Below are positions 8,481 to 17,843 of a DNA stretch of 42,639 bases, one piece after another. Each line of letters starts with the position of its first letter. The first letter of the stretch is position 1. Both the position numbers and the translations under genes were made by a program. Source of the DNA: Fidelibacterota bacterium (GTDB lineage: Bacteria > Fidelibacterota > UBA8477 > JABMPR01); NCBI GenBank assembly GCA_016845065.1, contig JAERTG010000053.1, forward strand, positions 1-42,639, given 5' to 3'. Under the pieces are notes generated by a model. It was not told where the DNA came from and ran no database searches. It saw only the letters and a list, made by a program, of their open reading frames with translations.

Positions 8481-9697
8481 CAGCCCATAAGCTCCTTAAC
8501 TTTGGATATCGCTTTGGCAATTTCATCAATCTCACCCATCGTGTTATAAAAGGAAAGGGACACTCTGGTTGTTGCAGGGATGTTGTAGTAATCCATGACG
8601 GGCTGCGTGCAATGATGACCAGTTCTTACTGCGACACCTTCCATATCCATAATTGTCCCGACATCATGGGGATGAATACCATCAAGAACGAATGAAATGA
8701 TACTGCCTTTACGAGGTGCAGTCCCGATAATTTGTAGCCCTTCAATCTCTGAGAACCGCTCTGTAGCGTATACTAACAATTCCTGTTCATAGGAATCAAT
8801 GACTTCTATACCAAGCCCTGATACATAATCCAAAGCAGCCGCCATTCCAATTGTACCCTCGATGTTTGGCGTACCGGCTTCGAACTTATACGGGATATCG
8901 TTATATTCTGTCTTCTCGAAACTGACATTCATAATCATGTCACCACCACCTTGGTATGGCTTCATGCTAAGTAAGTGGTCCTCTTTGGCATAGAGGACCC
9001 CAATACCAGTGGGACCATATATTTTATGACCGGAAAACACGAAGAAATCACAGTCTAGCGCTTGAACATCAATAGGCATGTGGGCAATAGATTGGGCCCC
9101 ATCGACCAAGACAGGAATACCCATATTATGAGCCCTCTCGATAATGGGGGAGATATCATTGAGGGTACCCAGTGAATTTGACATATGGGTAACAGCAACC
9201 AGTTTCACCTGTGGGGTCAACAAATCAGGAAGCTTACTGATATCCAGTTCCCCATTTTCCAATAGGGGAATAATCTTCAATTTTGCACCAGTACGCTCAG
9301 CTGTCAATTGCCATGGTATAATATTCGAGTGATGTTCCATCTCAGATATCAATATTTCATCTCCTGGATCCAATCGAGGTTCCAGATAGCTGCTAGCCAC
9401 CAGATTGACGCCCTCAGTTGTACCTCTGACAAAAACGATCTCCTCGACCTTACTGGCATTAATAAAGTCTTTTACAGTTCCACGCGCACCTTCATATAAT
9501 GCGGTTGACTTTTGACTGAGGTGATGGACACCTCGATGGATATTTGCATAATGATTGGAGTAAAGATCCTTGATTGAATCTATGACCTGCGAAGGCTTTT
9601 GAGTAGAAGCAGCATTGTCCGCATATACTAGAGATTTACCGTAAACTTTTGTCCCAAGTATGGGGAAGTCAGAGCGAATTCTGTTGATATCAAACAC
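8480..9697 (-). CDS. sufS: SufS cysteine desulfurase
   Basis: This is a group II cysteine desulfurase of 405 residues. The PLP lysine is K225 in SGHKIYGPTG, and the catalytic cysteine is C363 in RTGHHCTQP, the motif of the SufS/CsdA type rather than IscS. Other fold-type I signatures (ADNAASTQKP near 26, EMEHHSNI near 119, DGAQS near 199) are intact. It removes sulfur from cysteine and passes it to SufU. Its start overlaps the sufD end by 8 bases and its stop overlaps the sufU start by one. Length and motifs are standard. Confidence 0.95.
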   Translation of the reverse strand: MFDINRIRSDFPILGTKVYGKSLVYADNAASTQKPSQVIDSIKDLYSNHYANIHRGVHHLSQKSTALYEGARGTVKDFINASKVEEIVFVRGTTEGVNLVASSYLEPRLDPGDEILISEMEHHSNIIPWQLTAERTGAKLKIIPLLENGELDISKLPDLLTPQVKLVAVTHMSNSLGTLNDISPIIERAHNMGIPVLVDGAQSIAHMPIDVQALDCDFFVFSGHKIYGPTGIGVLYAKEDHLLSMKPYQGGGDMIMNVSFEKTEYNDIPYKFEAGTPNIEGTIGMAAALDYVSGLGIEVIDSYEQELLVYATERFSEIEGLQIIGTAPRKGSIISFVLDGIHPHDVGTIMDMEGVAVRTGHHCTQPVMDYYNIPATTRVSLSFYNTMGEIDEIAKAISKVKELMG

Positions 9698-11012
9698 TGG
9701 GAATCACAATCTCATCTAATGAGGCCGATATTTTTTCTTGAACATATGCCTGAAGTGAATCAATATCGATTTCCTGGGTTACTTCCGCGGCAAAAGCGCG
9801 AGTGAGCATGAGAGTAGCTTCTTTTTTATCAATTCCCCTGGATTGCAAATAGAAAAGTGCATCTGAGTCTAATTCACCTACTGTAGCCCCGTGGGCACAT
9901 TTCACATCGTCGGCAAAAATTTCCAGCTGAGGTTTTGTATCCACCCTTGCATCTCTTGAAAGAAGTAGGTTTTTATTAGCTTGTTGTGCATCTGTCTTTT
10001 GGGCATGTTCCCGAACCAGAACCAGTCCATTGAACACACCCCTCGAATGCCCATTTAGAATACCGCGGAAATGCTGATCACTACTGCAGTGAGGATGAGC
10101 ATGATCAAGGTAGGTCCTTACATCGAGGTGTTGGTTTTCATCACCGAGATAGACTCCCCTGAGTACAGCCTCTGCACTTGGTCCACTAAAACTGATCTCC
10201 AGGTTTGATCGTGTTAGATTGGAACCCAGTAGATACTGGTGTGACTTAAAACTCCCTGTTCTGGCAACCTTTACTATAGTGTTGCAAACATGATTGGTCC
10301 CAGCATTCTCCAGACTTATTTTGTAATAGTCTAGATTAGCACCATCCTCAACATGAACATAGCTCGCTGGAATCGTGATAACTGCTGCCTCACCTATTGA
10401 AGCGTATTGCTCAACAACTTTTAAATGACTGTTTCCAGCAACTCTTATAACATTGACCGGGCTTGTGAAGCCAGTCATACCGTGAGCAGTGCTTACATAC
10501 AGTACATGTATAGGTGTCTGGCATTCGATATTCTTATCAACTTCAATGAATAAACCATTTTGAGTGAGACCCAACGCGATATGCTGGAAAATATTATCAT
10601 CAGTGAGAGTAGAATTCAGGATTGTTTCTTCTGCCAGTTCAAGTGCAGCACCTTCTAATTCAGGCAGGGGAGTGATACTCAATCCCTGATCTTCTATGGC
10701 TGAAGGACTGTCGGAAAACGCATCAGAATATTCACCATTTACAAATACGATTGTGTGAGATTCTGGCATAGCCTGTTTTAGGTATTGAATTGATTCCTCA
10801 TCCATTTCCCCTAAATCGTAATTCACAGGTCTTAAAGTCAGCAGGTCATTGAGTGGTGTATACTTCCACTCCTCATCTTTGCGAGTAGGAAAAACACCCT
10901 TGGCTAGCTTCGACAGGGATGGAGATCTCACTGTCTCCGAGAAGGCAAATGAGGAATCACTATCAATCTGCTGATTGATCCATTCTGAAAAAATACTTGT
11001 TGATTGTATCAC
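9690..11012 (-). CDS. sufD: SufD, Fe-S cluster assembly scaffold subunit
   Basis: The 440 residues match SufD: a variable N-terminal helical part with the WKYTPL motif (near 50), then the right-handed beta-helix core shared with SufB. The core includes HPHCSSDQHFRG and RGVFNGLVLV (about 305-335), and the C-terminal FADDVKCAHGATVGELD segment containing the conserved Cys-x-His and Asp residues (about 370-390). SufD pairs with SufB and two SufC in the SufBC2D scaffold. It lies 14 bases after sufC and overlaps sufS by 8 bases, so the stoichiometry may be set by coupled translation. Confidence 0.94.
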   Translation of the reverse strand: MIQSTSIFSEWINQQIDSDSSFAFSETVRSPSLSKLAKGVFPTRKDEEWKYTPLNDLLTLRPVNYDLGEMDEESIQYLKQAMPESHTIVFVNGEYSDAFSDSPSAIEDQGLSITPLPELEGAALELAEETILNSTLTDDNIFQHIALGLTQNGLFIEVDKNIECQTPIHVLYVSTAHGMTGFTSPVNVIRVAGNSHLKVVEQYASIGEAAVITIPASYVHVEDGANLDYYKISLENAGTNHVCNTIVKVARTGSFKSHQYLLGSNLTRSNLEISFSGPSAEAVLRGVYLGDENQHLDVRTYLDHAHPHCSSDQHFRGILNGHSRGVFNGLVLVREHAQKTDAQQANKNLLLSRDARVDTKPQLEIFADDVKCAHGATVGELDSDALFYLQSRGIDKKEATLMLTRAFAAEVTQEIDIDSLQAYVQEKISASLDEIVIPSV

Positions 11013-11026
11013 TTCAAATGCCTCAT

Positions 11027-11785
11027 CTATACCTTTGATTCAGCTTCTTCCAGCAACCAATCATAACCTCGCTCTTCAAGCTCAAGCGCAAGTTCCTTGG
11101 TCCCCGATTTAATAATCTGACCATTGGACAATACATGAACAAAATCTGGAACAATGTAATCCAGGAGTCGCTGGTAATGGGTAATGACCACAAAGGAATT
11201 ATCTGAGGAACGCAATTTATTGACACCACCGGCTACGATACGCAGGGCATCAATATCAAGGCCGGAATCAGTTTCATCCAGGATGGCGAGAGTAGGATTC
11301 AGCACGGCCATTTGCAAAATTTCATTCCGCTTCTTTTCTCCACCAGAAAAACCCTGGTTTACAGGTCGTTTGAGGAGTTCCTCTTTCATTTCCACCAGCT
11401 TCATCTGTTTTTTGATGAGGCTCAAAAAGTCAATTGCATCCAATTCTTCTTCCCCGCGATGCTTCCTGATCTCATTCAGTGCCTTTTTCAAAAAAGACGT
11501 GTTATTGACACCTGGAATTTCAATGGGATACTGAAAGGCTAAAAACATTCCTTCCCGGGCACGAATTTCTGGCGCCATTTCCAATAGGTTCAAACCTTTG
11601 TAGCTAGCGGAACCTGAATCAACCTGATAACCTTCCCGTCCAGATAATACATGAGCCAGAGTGCTTTTTCCTGATCCATTGGGACCCATGATAGCATGAA
11701 TTTCACCTGGTTTAACCTCCAGATTCAATCCCTTTAGAATGGGCTTTTCCTCAACGGATACTTGTAAATTTTTAATGGATAACAT
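11027..11785 (-). CDS. sufC: SufC, ABC-type ATPase of the SUF scaffold
   Basis: This 252-residue ABC ATPase has Walker A GPNGSGKS at 34-41, the SufC-type signature FSGGEKKR and a Walker B with the SufC-specific [11 protein letters not shown] in place of DEPTSGLD. These details distinguish it from transport ATPases. SufC hydrolyses ATP to open the SufB-SufD interface for cluster assembly. It lies between sufB (23 bases upstream) and sufD (14 bases downstream). Length is normal. Confidence 0.96.
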   Translation of the reverse strand: MLSIKNLQVSVEEKPILKGLNLEVKPGEIHAIMGPNGSGKSTLAHVLSGREGYQVDSGSASYKGLNLLEMAPEIRAREGMFLAFQYPIEIPGVNNTSFLKKALNEIRKHRGEEELDAIDFLSLIKKQMKLVEMKEELLKRPVNQGFSGGEKKRNEILQMAVLNPTLAILDETDSGLDIDALRIVAGGVNKLRSSDNSFVVITHYQRLLDYIVPDFVHVLSNGQIIKSGTKELALELEERGYDWLLEEAESKV

Positions 11786-11808
11786 CTACTGCAATTCTCC
11801 TAAAACTT

Positions 11809-13302
11809 TTAGCCAACTGAGCCCTCAAGACTCACAGACATCAGAGCCTGGGCTTCCACAGCAAATTCCATGGGAAGTTGTTGAAAGACTTCTCTGGCAT
11901 ACCCAGAAACAATCATTCCAACAGCATCCTCGGTGGAAATTCCCCGCTGATTTAAATAAAAAATTTGATCTTCAGATACCTTGGAGGTGGTGGCCTCGTG
12001 TTCAACTTGGGCTGACGGATTTTCAATCTCAAGATATGGGTAAGTATGTGCACCACACTGATCACCAATGAGAAGGGAATCGCATTGGGAATAGTTGCGA
12101 GCGTTTTCAGCCTTGCTATTCACTTTCACCAAACCCCTGTAAGCATTATTACTTTTTCCTGCGGAAATACCCTTGGAAATAATGAGACTCCGCGTGTTCT
12201 TACCCTGATGAATCATCTTGGTACCGGTGTCAGCCTGTTGATAATTATTGGTCAGGGCTACGGAGTAGAATTCACCTACTGAATTATCACCCTTTAGGAT
12301 GCAGCTTGGATACTTCCAGGTTATAGCCGAGCCGGTTTCAACTTGAGTCCATGATATCTTTGAGTTACTGCCACCGCAGAGTCCGCGTTTCGTTACAAAA
12401 TTGAAGATGCCACCAACACCCTCTTTATTTCCGGCATACCAGTTTTGGACGGTAGAGTACTTTATCTCTGCATCATCCAGAGCTATAAGCTCTACAACTG
12501 CAGCATGCAGTTGGTTTTCATCGCGCATGGGGGCAGTACAACCTTCCAGATAACTCACATAGCTACCTTTGTCAGCCACGATAAGGGTTCTTTCAAATTG
12601 ACCTGTTTTGGAGGCATTAATTCTGAAGTAACTGGAGAGTTCCATTGGACACCTTACTCCAGGTGGGATGTAGACAAAACTGCCGTCACTAAACACTGCT
12701 GAATTCAATGTTGCGTAAAAATTATCAGTATACGGAACCACCGTACCGAGGTATTTCTTGACCAGTTCGGGGTGATCTTGTATGGCTTCACTTATCGGAC
12801 AGAATATTATACCCAGCTCACCTAGTTTATCCTTAAACGTCGTAGCAACAGATACACTATCAATCACAGCGTCAACAGCTACACCTGCCAGCAGCTCACG
12901 TTCCTCAAGTGGGACACCCAATTTATCAAAAGTTTTTAACAGCTCGGGATCGACTTCATCCAGACTTTTTGGACCATCTTTTTTTGGTGCAGCATAATAG
13001 TACAGATCTTCATAATCAACTTCTGAATATTCAAGCTTTGGCCACTTCGGTTCTTTTTGCTTACGCCAATAGCGGTAGGCTTTTAACCGCCACTCAGTCA
13101 TAAACTCTGGCTCGTTTTTCTTAGCCGAAATCATTCGTACAATATTTTCGTCCAGACCTTTTGGAAAGGCTTCCATTTCAATATCGGTGACGAATCCGTA
13201 TTTGTAGTCCTGGTCTGTTATATTTTGAATCGTTTGTTGTTCATCACTCATGGCGATATTTTCATCATTTTTTGGGGCTGTTTTATTGGTCTTATCAATC
13301 AT
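11809..13302 (-). CDS. sufB: SufB, Fe-S cluster assembly scaffold
   Basis: The protein of up to 497 residues is SufB. It has the YYYAAPKK and [12 protein letters not shown] N-terminal segments, the beta-helix with [13 protein letters not shown] and [24 protein letters not shown], and the C-terminal [11 protein letters not shown]...[11 protein letters not shown] region holding the conserved cluster-binding cysteine, ending in [16 protein letters not shown]. SufB accepts sulfur from SufU or SufS and builds the cluster. I keep the ATG at 13302. An ATG at 13251 would give about 480 residues, nearer the usual length, and neither has a good Shine-Dalgarno. It is first in the operon, so the SUF promoter should lie in 13303-13502. 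Confidence 0.95.
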   Translation of the reverse strand: MIDKTNKTAPKNDENIAMSDEQQTIQNITDQDYKYGFVTDIEMEAFPKGLDENIVRMISAKKNEPEFMTEWRLKAYRYWRKQKEPKWPKLEYSEVDYEDLYYYAAPKKDGPKSLDEVDPELLKTFDKLGVPLEERELLAGVAVDAVIDSVSVATTFKDKLGELGIIFCPISEAIQDHPELVKKYLGTVVPYTDNFYATLNSAVFSDGSFVYIPPGVRCPMELSSYFRINASKTGQFERTLIVADKGSYVSYLEGCTAPMRDENQLHAAVVELIALDDAEIKYSTVQNWYAGNKEGVGGIFNFVTKRGLCGGSNSKISWTQVETGSAITWKYPSCILKGDNSVGEFYSVALTNNYQQADTGTKMIHQGKNTRSLIISKGISAGKSNNAYRGLVKVNSKAENARNYSQCDSLLIGDQCGAHTYPYLEIENPSAQVEHEATTSKVSEDQIFYLNQRGISTEDAVGMIVSGYAREVFQQLPMEFAVEAQALMSVSLEGSVG

Positions 13303-13502
13303 TTCGTACCAAGTAAAACATATTGTACAAAAAAGTCAAGATTAAACGAATTCATCTGCAGAAATGCTCATGATTTATCCAAAATGATGCCTGCTACAGG
13401 AAATGTCAGCCAGGATGCACTCCCAGTGTAAAGGATTGAATATGTTTCCAATTGTTACACCTACGATTATGTTTAATGCTCTATTGGGAGTAGCAAATAC
13501 AA
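13303..13502. promoter_or_regulatory. Divergent promoter region, sufB versus carbonic anhydrase
   Basis: This 200-base divergent spacer must hold the promoter of the SUF operon (minus) and of the carbonic-anhydrase gene (plus). On the minus strand TTGACT lies at about 13336-13341, followed by a T-run and the palindrome TTGTACAA (13323-13330), but I cannot pair it with a convincing -10 at 17 bases. An Rrf2 operator is expected here if the regulator controls its own operon; no clear dyad of known IscR type is visible. Positions within the spacer are tentative. Confidence 0.35.
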
Positions 13503-14036
13503 ATGATTCTGAAATCTTTTAAAGGTAAACATCCAAAAATACATCCTGACACATGGGTTGCTGAGAATGCAGTCATTATTGGGGATGTTGAGATTGGAGC
13601 TGGAACCAGTATCTGGTATAACGTGGTTATTCGTGGTGATTTAAATAAAATTAGAATTGGTGAGAATGTAAATGTTCAGGATGGAGCCATCCTGCATGTG
13701 GAGTCAGATGATGGTCCGTGTCTCATTGGGGATCGAGTTACCATTGGTCATCAGTCCATTGTGCATGGTTGTATTGTGCAGAACGATGCCTTGATAGGTA
13801 TGGGAGCAACTATTCTGAGCTGGGCAAAAATAGATGAAGCAGCTCTGGTTGCAGCCGGTGCACTCGTTAAGGAACATGAGCACATACCAAGCAGAACTCT
13901 TTGGGCAGGAATACCAGCCAAGCAGCGTGCGACGATTGATGACGATATGTTTCAGCGTATGCAATCTGGTTGGCAGCACTATGTCGAATTGGCACAGAGT
14001 TACAGGAGTGATGATGATACCCTATCAGATCATTGA
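13503..14036 (+). CDS. Gamma-class carbonic anhydrase family protein (YrdA/CaiE-like)
   Basis: The 177 residues form a left-handed beta-helix of hexapeptide repeats (IGDVEIGAGTSI, IRIGENVNVQ, IGDRVTIGHQ and so on). Three histidines, H65 (AILHVE), H83 (TIGHQ) and H88 (IVHGC), sit at the zinc-ligand positions of gamma-carbonic anhydrases. Many members of this subfamily have no proven anhydrase activity, so the reaction (CO2 hydration) is a family expectation. The gene overlaps the next one, pyrimidine-nucleoside phosphorylase, by 23 bases, so the two are cotranscribed. The C-terminus (about 145-177) is a helix typical of the family. Confidence 0.88.
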   Translation: MILKSFKGKHPKIHPDTWVAENAVIIGDVEIGAGTSIWYNVVIRGDLNKIRIGENVNVQDGAILHVESDDGPCLIGDRVTIGHQSIVHGCIVQNDALIGMGATILSWAKIDEAALVAAGALVKEHEHIPSRTLWAGIPAKQRATIDDDMFQRMQSGWQHYVELAQSYRSDDDTLSDH

Positions 14037-15318
14037 AAAAAAATCACAAGGCCTGACTCTTTCTGAAAGTGAAATCAAGGATTTTGTTCTCGCCTATACT
14101 GCAGGGAATGTTCCAGACTATCAAATGTCAGCCCTTCTCATGGCCATCTTTATCAAGGGAATGACCACAGAAGAAACACTCTCTCTTACCAAAGTTATGC
14201 TGGAATCTGGGGAGTGCATGGATTTCACCTCAGCACCTGGTTTTGTTGCCGACAAACACAGTACAGGCGGTGTGGGTGATAAGGTATCAATACTTTTAGC
14301 ACCTATTCTAGCTGCTTTAGGTATACATATACCTATGATTTCGGGGAGGGGACTTGGACATAGTGGGGGGACTCTGGATAAATTGGAATCAATTCCAGGA
14401 TTCAATGTCAATCTGGATCTGAAAACTTGGCATGACCTGGTCCTCAAGGAGCATGTTGGTCTCATTGGGCAAACAGGCAACATTTGTCCCGCTGACAAGA
14501 AAATTTATGCGCTTCGGGATGTCACAGCTACAGTGAGATCCATCCCGCTGATTTCTGCAAGTATCATGAGTAAAAAAATTGCAGAAGGTGTTCAGGGACT
14601 TGTACTAGATGTGAAAACTGGAAATGGGGCCTTCATGCAGACACAGGATGACTCTCGTGCTCTGGCAAAGAGCCTTGTATCCATCGGCAAGGGTTATGGC
14701 ATCAAAACCACAGCCCTGATTACAGATATGAACCAGCCTCTTGGTTCAGCTATAGGCAATTGGTTTGAAATGGAGGAGTCTGTCAGAGGGCTGCAAGGGG
14801 ATGGTCCTGCTGATCTCATGGACGTCACATATGCCCTGGGGGCTGAAATTCTGAAAATGTCAAATCCGGATCTGACGCAAGAGGCTGCGATAGAATTACA
14901 GGCTAAAACTGTGGCTGATGGCTCTGCTTTCGAAAAACTAAAAAGAATTACCGAACTTCAAGGTGGCAATCCAGATGTCCTGGACAAATTGAGTGATTAC
15001 CCCAGGGCGAAGTATTCTGGAGCCGTCCGAGCTCCCAGATCAGGTTACCTGGCTAAGGTTGATACGATGGCTCTTGGGTTTGCAGGAATTCAACTTGGAG
15101 CTGGTCGGCGCAAAATCACAGATAGCATAGATTACTCCAGCGGTATGTATATTCATTCACGAATTGGGGATAGTGTGAGCAGTGGTGAGGACATGTTAAC
15201 AGTTTATTCAAACGATGAGAAAGCCCTTGATCAAGTTTTGGCAGGTGGTCAGGACATTTTTACCATAGAGCAATCTCCTCCTGAAATTCCATCCCTCATA
15301 CGCGAACGAATCGAGTAG
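14014..15318 (+). CDS. pdp: Pyrimidine-nucleoside phosphorylase
   Basis: From the ATG at 14014 the protein has 434 residues, the usual size for Pdp/DeoA. It has the phosphate-binding KHSTGGVGDKVS (about residues 80-91), SGRGLGHSGGTLDKLE (about 110-125), ALRDVTATV and the SSIMSKKI-like SASIMSKKI region. These place it in the thymidine/pyrimidine phosphorylase family, which splits thymidine or uridine with phosphate into base and (deoxy)ribose-1-phosphate. AGGAG at 14004-14008 is five bases before this ATG, against two for the ATG at 14011, so 14014 is preferred. The reading frame is open upstream into the carbonic-anhydrase gene but that part is not family-like. Substrate range is not decided. 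Confidence 0.93.
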   Translation: MIPYQIIEKKSQGLTLSESEIKDFVLAYTAGNVPDYQMSALLMAIFIKGMTTEETLSLTKVMLESGECMDFTSAPGFVADKHSTGGVGDKVSILLAPILAALGIHIPMISGRGLGHSGGTLDKLESIPGFNVNLDLKTWHDLVLKEHVGLIGQTGNICPADKKIYALRDVTATVRSIPLISASIMSKKIAEGVQGLVLDVKTGNGAFMQTQDDSRALAKSLVSIGKGYGIKTTALITDMNQPLGSAIGNWFEMEESVRGLQGDGPADLMDVTYALGAEILKMSNPDLTQEAAIELQAKTVADGSAFEKLKRITELQGGNPDVLDKLSDYPRAKYSGAVRAPRSGYLAKVDTMALGFAGIQLGAGRRKITDSIDYSSGMYIHSRIGDSVSSGEDMLTVYSNDEKALDQVLAGGQDIFTIEQSPPEIPSLIRERIE

Positions 15319-15447
15319 CTCTTACTACAAAATCCTGACTCACTCAAAGTTTTGATTTGATCACTTTTCTGGTTTGAAGAGGAGCTTTCAACAACTATAT
15401 GATGCCTTGATGTCAGAATTGATTATAAATAGGACAATTATCCATAT

Positions 15448-17031
15448 ATGCTAAGTACCAATAATGTTAGTCTGACCTTTGGTGGTCAAAAGCTGTTTGA
15501 AGATGTAAATATAAAATTTACACCAGGAAACTGTTATGGACTCATCGGGGCTAATGGTTCCGGGAAATCCACCTTCCTCAAACTGCTAGCCGGAGAGATT
15601 GAGATGCAGAAGGGTACAGTCAGTATAGGTCCCGGTGAACGAATGTCGGTGTTGAAACAGGATCAATTTGCCTATGATGAATTCACCGTATTGGAAACAG
15701 TCCTGAAGGGGAATGAAAATCTATTCAATCTCATGCAGGAAAAAGATGCGATTTATATGAAACCTGACTTTTCCGATAAGGATGGGATGAAAGCCGCAGA
15801 GTTAGAGGCTGAATTTGGAGAAATGGGTGGTTGGGAAGCTGAATCAGAGGCTATGGTTCTCCTGGCTGGCCTGGGTCTGGATGTTTCCTATGCTGATAGA
15901 GGGATGAAAGATCTCAAGGGCTCAGAAAAAATTAAGATATTGCTTGCTCAGGCCATTTTTGGTAATCCTGATATCCTACTTCTGGATGAACCTACAAACC
16001 ACCTTGACATCAAGGCCAAGGATTGGCTGGAGCAATTCTTACTGGGTTTCACAAACACAGTTGTTGTAGTTTCTCACGATCGCCACTTTCTGAACAAGGT
16101 CTGTACCATGACTGCAGATATTGATTTTGGTAAGATCACTACTTTTGCCGGTAACTATGATTTTTGGAGACAATCCAGCGAATTGGCACAGAATCTAAGA
16201 AGCAATCAGAACAAAAAGGCTGAAGAGAAAGCCAAGGAGCTAAAGGCATTTATCTCCCGATTCTCAGCCAATGCCAGTAAATCCAAGCAAGCCACTTCAA
16301 GACAAAAACAATTGGAAAAGCTGGAGCTGGGCGATATGCCGGTTTCCACCAGAAAATACCCCTACATCCACTTTGAACCTGCCCGCGAAGCTGGTAAAGA
16401 CATTCTGACTGTTGAAGGGTTGACCAAAACTGTTGAAGGTAAAAAGGTTCTGGATAACCTCACATTTCAAATAGCCCGAGGAGAGAAAGTCATCTTTCTG
16501 GCTGAAAATGAAATGGCTACGACCACACTTTTCAAAATCCTCGCAGGAGAGCTGGAGCCGGATGCTGGATTTGCCAGATGGGGAGTTACTACGACACAGT
16601 CATATTTCCCCAAGGACAACACGGAATATTTTGAACCTGGAAAATATAATTTGATCGATTGGCTCCGCCTGTATTCCGAAGATCAACATGAACCCTATAT
16701 CCGTGGATTGCTTGGTCAGATGCTCTTCTCTGGAGAAGATGCTTTCAAGAAAACTCACGTTCTATCTGGAGGGGAAAGGGTTAGATGTATGTTTGCCAAG
16801 ATGATGGTCAGTCACGCGAATGTTCTCATGTTCGATGGTCCTACCAATCACCTCGACCTGGAAAGTATTACTGCCATCAATGAAGGACTCATCCGCTATA
16901 AGGGGAATATCTTATTCACCTCACATGATCACGAGTTTAACCAGACCGTGTCAGATCGTATAATTGATCTGGATGCCAAGTCGGTGGAAGTAAATACCTC
17001 AAGTTATGACGAGTATCTCGGACTTCATTAA
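15448..17031 (+). CDS. ABC-F ATPase (YbiT/YkpA-like) with asymmetric ATP sites
   Basis: The 527-residue protein has two ABC domains and no membrane segment, the ABC-F pattern; length and linker (helical, about 240-300) fit the YbiT/YkpA branch, which acts on ribosomes. Domain 1 has Walker A GANGSGKST (34-42) and Walker B DEPTNHLD (180-187), but a weak signature LKGSE (156-160). Domain 2 has a good signature LSGGE (439-443), but its Walker A is replaced by AENEMATTT (352-360) and its Walker B reads DGPTNHLD (463-470), losing the catalytic Glu. Both SHD switch histidines remain. Because ATP sites form between Walker motifs of one domain and the signature of the other, one site is intact and the other degenerate. 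Translation-factor role is family-based. Confidence 0.92.
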   Translation: MLSTNNVSLTFGGQKLFEDVNIKFTPGNCYGLIGANGSGKSTFLKLLAGEIEMQKGTVSIGPGERMSVLKQDQFAYDEFTVLETVLKGNENLFNLMQEKDAIYMKPDFSDKDGMKAAELEAEFGEMGGWEAESEAMVLLAGLGLDVSYADRGMKDLKGSEKIKILLAQAIFGNPDILLLDEPTNHLDIKAKDWLEQFLLGFTNTVVVVSHDRHFLNKVCTMTADIDFGKITTFAGNYDFWRQSSELAQNLRSNQNKKAEEKAKELKAFISRFSANASKSKQATSRQKQLEKLELGDMPVSTRKYPYIHFEPAREAGKDILTVEGLTKTVEGKKVLDNLTFQIARGEKVIFLAENEMATTTLFKILAGELEPDAGFARWGVTTTQSYFPKDNTEYFEPGKYNLIDWLRLYSEDQHEPYIRGLLGQMLFSGEDAFKKTHVLSGGERVRCMFAKMMVSHANVLMFDGPTNHLDLESITAINEGLIRYKGNILFTSHDHEFNQTVSDRIIDLDAKSVEVNTSSYDEYLGLH

Positions 17032-17064
17032 ACCCAAAAATTTTTAAGATCGGAATACTTGGAG

Positions 17065-17562
17065 TTAAACGCCGCCGTAGTTTTTTGGCTCAAGAACGTA
17101 CAGACGGGGGAGTCCATCAACATGCTTGTGACTGGCCACGATTTCACCTGAAAAAATCATGTGATCACCGGTAACCAAAGTATCCTGTAGGATACATTCA
17201 TAATTAACAGTTGCCTCTGACAACAGCAAACCATCTATCTTAGTTGCCGGTTGCGTTGGTGTGCCCAGCTTCTTCAATTTGTCCATGTCTCTACCTGATT
17301 CTGAACCGAAAAGCTTCACCTCGGCGGCCATCGAAATGGAAGGGAATGCGATGACAAATTCACTTTGTCTTCGCATGAGCTCGTAAGTGTATCGCTCAAA
17401 TCCAATGGAAATGGCAATCATACGTGGTTCAATAGAAGTGAGCATCACCCATGAAGCAGACATAGGATTGTATCTTCCATCCTCATCCTTTACAACAATG
17501 ATGCCGACAGTTTCAGGATATTGAAGCATGCGGCTGTCTCGATAGCTGGTTAGTTTTTGCAC
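17065..17562 (-). CDS. Flavin reductase-like FMN-binding protein
   Basis: The 165 residues match the flavin reductase/DIM6-NTAB fold: ETVGIIVVKDEDGRYNPMSASW (about 17-38) followed by PRMIAISIG and the SEFVIAFPS segments that form the split beta-barrel FMN site. Such proteins reduce flavin with NAD(P)H or bind FMN for other redox work. The start appears to be GTG at 17562; an ATG at 17529 would remove 11 residues. No clear Shine-Dalgarno precedes either. The gene is convergent with the ABC-F gene and divergent from the MarR regulator, which may control it. The electron partner is unknown. Confidence 0.85.
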   Translation of the reverse strand: MQKLTSYRDSRMLQYPETVGIIVVKDEDGRYNPMSASWVMLTSIEPRMIAISIGFERYTYELMRRQSEFVIAFPSISMAAEVKLFGSESGRDMDKLKKLGTPTQPATKIDGLLLSEATVNYECILQDTLVTGDHMIFSGEIVASHKHVDGLPRLYVLEPKNYGGV

Positions 17563-17843
17563 GCTAACAGTTTAGGTTGATACTCTGTCCATTTCATACA
17601 TAAAAACAAAATGGTTCACGAAACTTATTGAAATCGTTTATTCCCTTCGTAAATAAATGTAATAAATAATATCATGTATAGTTAATAGCTACAAAGTCAC
17701 TATTTTTGCCTTTAGCAAAGAAAATGTTAGTCTTAGGTTCAATCCGATACTAAATTTTTGTGTATTAGCAATCATTATTAAAGACAATGATTTTAAGTAT
17801 AAAGAATAATTGAAAAAGAATAGAAAGTTTAAGGGGAAAAGTT
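17563..17843. promoter_or_regulatory. Divergent promoter region, flavin reductase versus MarR
   Basis: This 281-base, very AT-rich spacer separates the minus-strand flavin reductase from the plus-strand MarR gene, so both promoters and any MarR operator should be here. A weak -35-like TTGAAA lies near 17627-17632 on the plus strand. AAGGGG near 17831-17836 is the probable ribosome binding site for MarR. I find no convincing MarR dyad by eye. Confidence 0.35.

Noticed and set aside
11739..13103. Plus-strand ORFs opposite sufB and sufC
   Set aside because: They lie entirely within strongly recognised SUF genes on the other strand, share no family motifs, and lack ribosome binding sites, so they are shadow frames.
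13834..14013. N-terminal extension of the pyrimidine phosphorylase frame
   Set aside because: The extra 60 codons lie inside the carbonic-anhydrase gene and do not resemble the family, and a good Shine-Dalgarno exists for the ATG at 14014.
2112..17693. 12-base repeat TTAATAGCTACA at 2112-2123 and 17682-17693
   Set aside because: Both copies are in AT-rich spacers, and repeats of this length are expected by chance in 42 kb; no flanking structure is shared.
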